The position numbers and the translations under genes were made by a program. The notes below the pieces were generated by a model. The model did not search any database. It had not been told where the DNA came from and worked only from the letters and a program-made list of their open reading frames with translations. A stretch of 6,011 bases of DNA, taken from Hyphomonadaceae bacterium. GTDB lineage: Bacteria; Pseudomonadota; Alphaproteobacteria; Caulobacterales; Aquidulcibacteraceae. Every line of letters begins with the position of its first letter. Position 1 is the stretch's first letter. Shown here piece by piece: positions 6,001 to 6,011 of this stretch. Where the stretch lies: positions 1-6,011 of the forward strand of contig DPWD01000235.1 in assembly GCA_003526465.1 (NCBI GenBank). Direction: 5' to 3'.

Positions 6001-6011
6001 TCGAGGCGGCG
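1..6011 (+). CDS. Giant RTX/cadherin-like calcium-binding extracellular protein, internal fragment (both ends outside the window)
   Basis: The frame with codons starting at base 2 is open to base 6010, giving 2003 codons with no stop; every other frame is broken many times. The product is acidic and Gly/Asp/Ala-rich, with a single cysteine (C428), as is usual for type I-secreted RTX proteins. Domain order is: RTX blocks alternating with haemolysin-related modules (1-1145), Ala-rich linker (1146-1189), VCBS/cadherin-like domain (1190-1291), two cadherin-like repeats (1295-1508), Tyr-rich domain (1510-1613), two FrpC self-processing-module-like repeats (1618-1974) and a low-complexity tail. No start can be chosen: in-frame ATG codons exist, but coding sequence is clearly continuous from the first base. 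No enzyme motif is visible. By family knowledge it should fold in millimolar calcium outside the cell after type I export. An adhesin or biofilm/surface-layer role is inference. The specific gene is not recognised. Confidence 0.96.
2..130 (+). other. Degenerate RTX repeats and first half of haemolysin-related module 1
   Basis: Residues 1-43. Two GG-A-G-type turns (LQGGAGDE and ILGGAGSD) are separated by a degenerate stretch, then capped by YLFGFGDGRDIVFDES. That cap is the usual strand closing an RTX beta-roll and opening a haemolysin-type calcium-binding-related module. The block is cut by the window start, so more repeats probably lie upstream. Confidence 0.75.
131..259 (+). other. Insert 1 within haemolysin-related module 1
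   Basis: Residues 44-86, about 43 residues between the IVFDES strand and the DAIAFGPGV strand, which are normally almost adjacent in this module type. The insert is Ala/Gly-rich (ADAFATRMAGMLSGALAKNW) and could form one short helix. I do not recognise it. Two later copies of the module carry longer inserts at the equivalent point. Confidence 0.5.
260..481 (+). other. Haemolysin-type calcium-binding-related module 1
   Basis: Residues 87-160. The order matches the family: DAIAFGPGV (strand), LRNLVMKRS, NDLIIQL, then EITIKDWF at 134-141 and VEWLRFADGEQI at 147-158. These modules typically link RTX blocks in large secreted proteins and are thought to continue the beta-roll without calcium turns. 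The ITIKDWF segment is repeated almost identically at the DNA level in module 2. Confidence 0.82.
518..826 (+). repeat. RTX block A (11 nonapeptides plus cap)
   Basis: Residues 173-275. Eleven consecutive nine-residue units follow the GGxGxDxLx pattern, for example NDTVFGDDG, ADELYGGTG and NDILAGGLG, ending in the cap NDIVRFERG. Each pair of turns normally binds calcium within a parallel beta-roll that folds after secretion. One unit (NDFGFGGGG, 200-208) has Gly where the buried aliphatic residue is expected, so it is a weak rung. Confidence 0.95.
869..1072 (+). other. Insert 2 within haemolysin-related module 2
   Basis: Residues 290-357, about 68 residues between the strand GDGRDTLIDE and the strand FDTIEFGLGV. 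It is rich in Trp, Asn, Val and Tyr, with alternating strand-like patterns (VVWQNGVYLNGYTLQ, then GVVVFDGQQWLGRYDW) and a basic stretch KTLRRHKG at 339-346. It looks like a small beta domain. I recognise no family. Confidence 0.5.
1073..1261 (+). other. Haemolysin-type calcium-binding-related module 2
   Basis: Residues 358-420. FDTIEFGLGVDIQDIVLRR is followed by NDAVFAV, then DQITIKDWFTVG at 400-411 and SIEQFVFTETG running just past the end. The parts and order are the same as in module 1, which supports duplication of an RTX-plus-module unit. The opening strand (RFERGDGRDTLIDE, 276-289) lies before insert 2. Confidence 0.82.
1292..1747 (+). repeat. RTX block B (about 6 + 3 nonapeptides around a spacer)
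   Basis: Residues 431-582. Six regular units run from 455 (DDTIVGSTS, VDILAGGLD, ending IDQLIGGAG at 508). After a spacer, three more units (ADKLTGDGG, NNVLRGLAG, GDTLTGGAG, 552-578) lead to the cap DDTYEFEVGSGADIIRDG. The first 24 residues are degenerate. The only cysteine in the window, C428, lies immediately before this block. Confidence 0.92.
1526..1654 (+). other. RTX spacer module, copy 1
   Basis: Residues 509-551, reading LDIASYAASATAITASLAA, then GDGAGDVYQSIEGLEGS. This is the common RTX spacer pattern (D-x-x-x-Y, V/T-x-x-L, GD-x-x-GD, I-E-x-L-x-G-S) found between nonapeptide runs in large RTX proteins. It resembles the spacer at residues 833-908. Confidence 0.75.
1790..2113 (+). other. 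Insert 3 within haemolysin-related module 3
   Basis: Residues 597-704, about 108 residues between GSGADIIRDG and VDTIQFGANI. It is Thr/Val/Asn-rich with strand-like runs (FTAVWTLLSTTTSFG, KYRLVVTRNG, VDFVYVNQVQ) and a Trp/Phe-rich part around 667-680 (AWPFANSQWKGGFA). It has no RTX turns and no motif I can place. It is probably a beta-rich domain projecting from the beta-roll and is the largest unexplained stretch in the N-terminal half. Confidence 0.5.
2114..2281 (+). other. Haemolysin-type calcium-binding-related module 3
   Basis: Residues 705-760. VDTIQFGANISLSDLVITR, then ADLVIGYGAGDSVTVQGQN and RRIDAVLLRDG. This fits the family pattern, but the I-K-D-W-F segment of modules 1 and 2 is replaced by VTVQGQNN, so it is a diverged copy. 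It leads directly into RTX block C. Confidence 0.78.
2336..2497 (+). repeat. RTX block C (6 nonapeptides)
   Basis: Residues 779-832. Six units: SDVMFGDAA, NNSINGLAG, NDVISGAAG, NDALIGGAG, DDAFEGGAG and ADSFDGGTD. It is shorter than the other blocks and followed by a spacer before the long block D. Confidence 0.9.
2498..2725 (+). other. RTX spacer module, copy 2
   Basis: Residues 833-908. After a short loop (SITDGVPLSPTTEAWGD) comes DTLRYVRSTAGVIVNLSAR, then a GDAVGD motif (882-887) and SSIENVTGSDGY. This is the same spacer type as at residues 509-551, here lengthened by extra residues around 836-848 and 888-896. Confidence 0.75.
2726..3202 (+). repeat. RTX block D (17 nonapeptides plus cap), the longest block
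   Basis: Residues 909-1067. Seventeen consecutive nine-residue units run without a break from GDTLTGDAR to ADILTGGLG and close with the cap DDIYSF. At the DNA level this is a 27-base periodicity with recurrent GGC-GGC-GCC-GGC-AAC-GAC-like cores. Most units keep the Asp and the turn glycines. Weak units are KDMAVGGAG (buried residue Ala) and NDTVFGHND (turn glycines lost). The block should form a long calcium-loaded parallel beta-roll outside the cell. Confidence 0.96.
3203..3436 (+). other. Haemolysin-type calcium-binding-related module 4 (uninterrupted)
   Basis: Residues 1068-1145. SGADSIIDPSGINTIVIGG is followed by ALWLVRVGTNLILTAI, FSVTLSNYF and VREIVTDNGS. The two opening strands are joined by only a few residues here, showing the form without an insert. 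It marks the end of the RTX half of the protein. Confidence 0.75.
3437..3568 (+). other. Ala-rich linker between RTX and cadherin-like halves
   Basis: Residues 1146-1189. The stretch 1151-1180 is rich in Ala, Met and Thr (PLINAMTAAS, MPAAIAAMLAGYW) and probably helical. It is followed by a basic, Pro-containing hinge (SRTPAPR). It has no calcium motifs. It is too short and broken by polar residues to be a confident membrane segment, and its position argues against that role. Confidence 0.55.
3569..3874 (+). other. VCBS/cadherin-like Ig-fold domain
   Basis: Residues 1190-1291. Motifs in order: GVLSGSVNAIDHDANL (strand then an Asp-rich turn), WTYVTPAGGALALN, GTWTFTPAAAFAGNDSFVIKV and TDTSGNTVEQTVSVFV. 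The G-x-W-T-F-T-P...F-x-G-x-D-S-F...V-x-D-x-x-G-x-T signature is typical of the VCBS/cadherin-like repeats that form stalks in large bacterial adhesins. Confidence 0.8.
3884..4192 (+). other. Cadherin-like repeat 1 (divergent)
   Basis: Residues 1295-1397. It opens with NYAPNAP, followed by LNVQEGAVGGLVVATLAATDPNL, NLFEIVGNQLRFRAG and ATRLTVSVGVLETN. The entry Asn/Pro, the E-G-A-V-G strand and the ATDP turn match cadherin-like domains. The usual L-D-Y/F-E calcium motif is absent (VSYATLQ stands in its place), so its calcium binding is probably weakened. Confidence 0.72.
4199..4525 (+). other. Cadherin repeat 2 (canonical calcium motifs)
   Basis: Residues 1400-1508. This is a textbook cadherin layout: NHAPVL entry, FSVTES, VVATLAPSDPDL, VFSVDEMTGQVRL, ALDYETRQLYTLQVKVWDGG, and NITNVNEAP at the exit. 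L1468-D-Y-E1471, D1484 of VWDGG and N1504-V-N-E-A-P1509 are the expected calcium ligands at the domain boundary. Calcium at such linkers stiffens the stalk. This is the best-supported domain of the stalk. Confidence 0.9.
4529..4840 (+). other. Tyrosine-rich, probably Ig-like domain of unknown family
   Basis: Residues 1510-1613. It sits where a third cadherin repeat would be and keeps two calcium-style turns, SLSDPEGDAISINL and ATLSDPGGA, followed by a strand TTITITS. Between them it is unusual: 12 tyrosines between 1526 and 1612, concentrated in QYYHFLLYM and YLGYLYSSVYPDYQLPY. The rare codons ATA and AGA cluster here (4634, 4649, 4802, 4805). A diverged cadherin or dystroglycan-type domain is the likeliest reading. 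A domain acquired separately is possible. Confidence 0.55.
4853..5356 (+). repeat. FrpC self-processing-module-like EF-hand repeat, copy 1
   Basis: Residues 1618-1785. It opens A-PIVLDLDGDG, then FDQDGDGEADPTGW (1641-1654), DGLLVIDHNGNGVIDNGGE (1659-1677), DLEGLRGYDTNENGQID (1690-1706), VWQDANQDGVSQAGEL (1717-1732) and finally VRADGAVGTVGDVMLAW. The loops D1698-x-N-x-N-G-x-I-x3-D1709 and D1720-x-N-x-D-G-x-S-x3-E1731 fit 12-residue EF-hand spacing. The overall order matches the calcium-dependent self-processing module of Neisseria FrpC as I recall it. That module cleaves an Asp-Pro bond just before PLALDLDGDG; here the residue is Ala1618. The structural match is good, but self-cleavage is not expected. 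Confidence 0.75.
5420..5923 (+). repeat. FrpC self-processing-module-like EF-hand repeat, copy 2
   Basis: Residues 1807-1974, exactly 189 residues (567 bases) after copy 1 with no gap needed in the alignment. I count about 86 of 168 residues identical by eye. It again opens A-PIVLDLDGDG (Ala1807 before the proline). The loops D1887-S-N-N-N-G...D1898 and D1909-A-N-Q-D-G...E1920 are kept. Two loops are weaker than in copy 1: FDANGDKTRE replaces FDQDGDGEAD, and DRNFNGAIDSG replaces DHNGNGVIDNG. It closes with VRADGSVGEIGDVMLAY. The 21-residue linker between the copies (1786-1806) is Ala/Pro/Ser-rich. Confidence 0.75.
5924..6010 (+). other. Low-complexity Gly/Ser/Glu/Arg tail, continues past the window
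   Basis: Residues 1975-2003 (GASPQGGGAEADRTSD, then TPSSAREEGGRGG). The segment is hydrophilic and probably disordered, with no RTX turns. It may be a linker to a further domain or the approach to the C-terminal type I secretion signal. The window ends before either can be seen. Confidence 0.6.

Overview
The whole window lies inside one very large, secreted, calcium-binding repeat protein on the + strand. The frame that opens at base 2 runs to base 6010 with no stop: 2003 codons, read codon by codon. Neither the start nor the stop codon is in the window. I see no intergenic DNA, RNA gene, promoter, terminator or mobile element. The high GC content, the strong preference for G or C at third codon positions and the style of the repeat modules suggest a GC-rich proteobacterium, most likely an alphaproteobacterium. 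That placement is an inference and is not proven by the window.

The residue numbers used here count from the codon at base 2. Residues 1-1067 are RTX territory: four blocks with about 43 recognisable nonapeptides of the GGxGxDxLx type. They alternate with four modules of the haemolysin-type calcium-binding-related kind (hydrophobic strands ending in I-T-I-K-D-W-F-like motifs) and with two spacers of a kind common between RTX blocks. Three of the four haemolysin-related modules are interrupted at the same point by unrelated inserts of about 43, 68 and 108 residues. The fourth is uninterrupted.

Residues 1146-1613 are a stalk of Ig-fold domains. An Ala-rich linker leads to a VCBS/cadherin-like domain, then two cadherin-like repeats, then an unusual tyrosine-rich domain. 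Residues 1618-1974 are two tandem 168-residue copies of a module that begins PIVLDLDGDG and carries several EF-hand-like loops. It resembles the calcium-dependent self-processing module of Neisseria FrpC, but the residue before the first proline is Ala in both copies, not the scissile Asp. A short low-complexity Gly/Ser/Glu/Arg segment then runs off the end of the window.

Together this describes an extracellular, calcium-stiffened protein, probably exported by a type I (ABC transporter/TolC-like) system and acting as an adhesin, biofilm or surface-layer component. The export route and function are inferred from family knowledge. No catalytic domain is visible, and the secretion signal and any transporter genes would lie outside the window.
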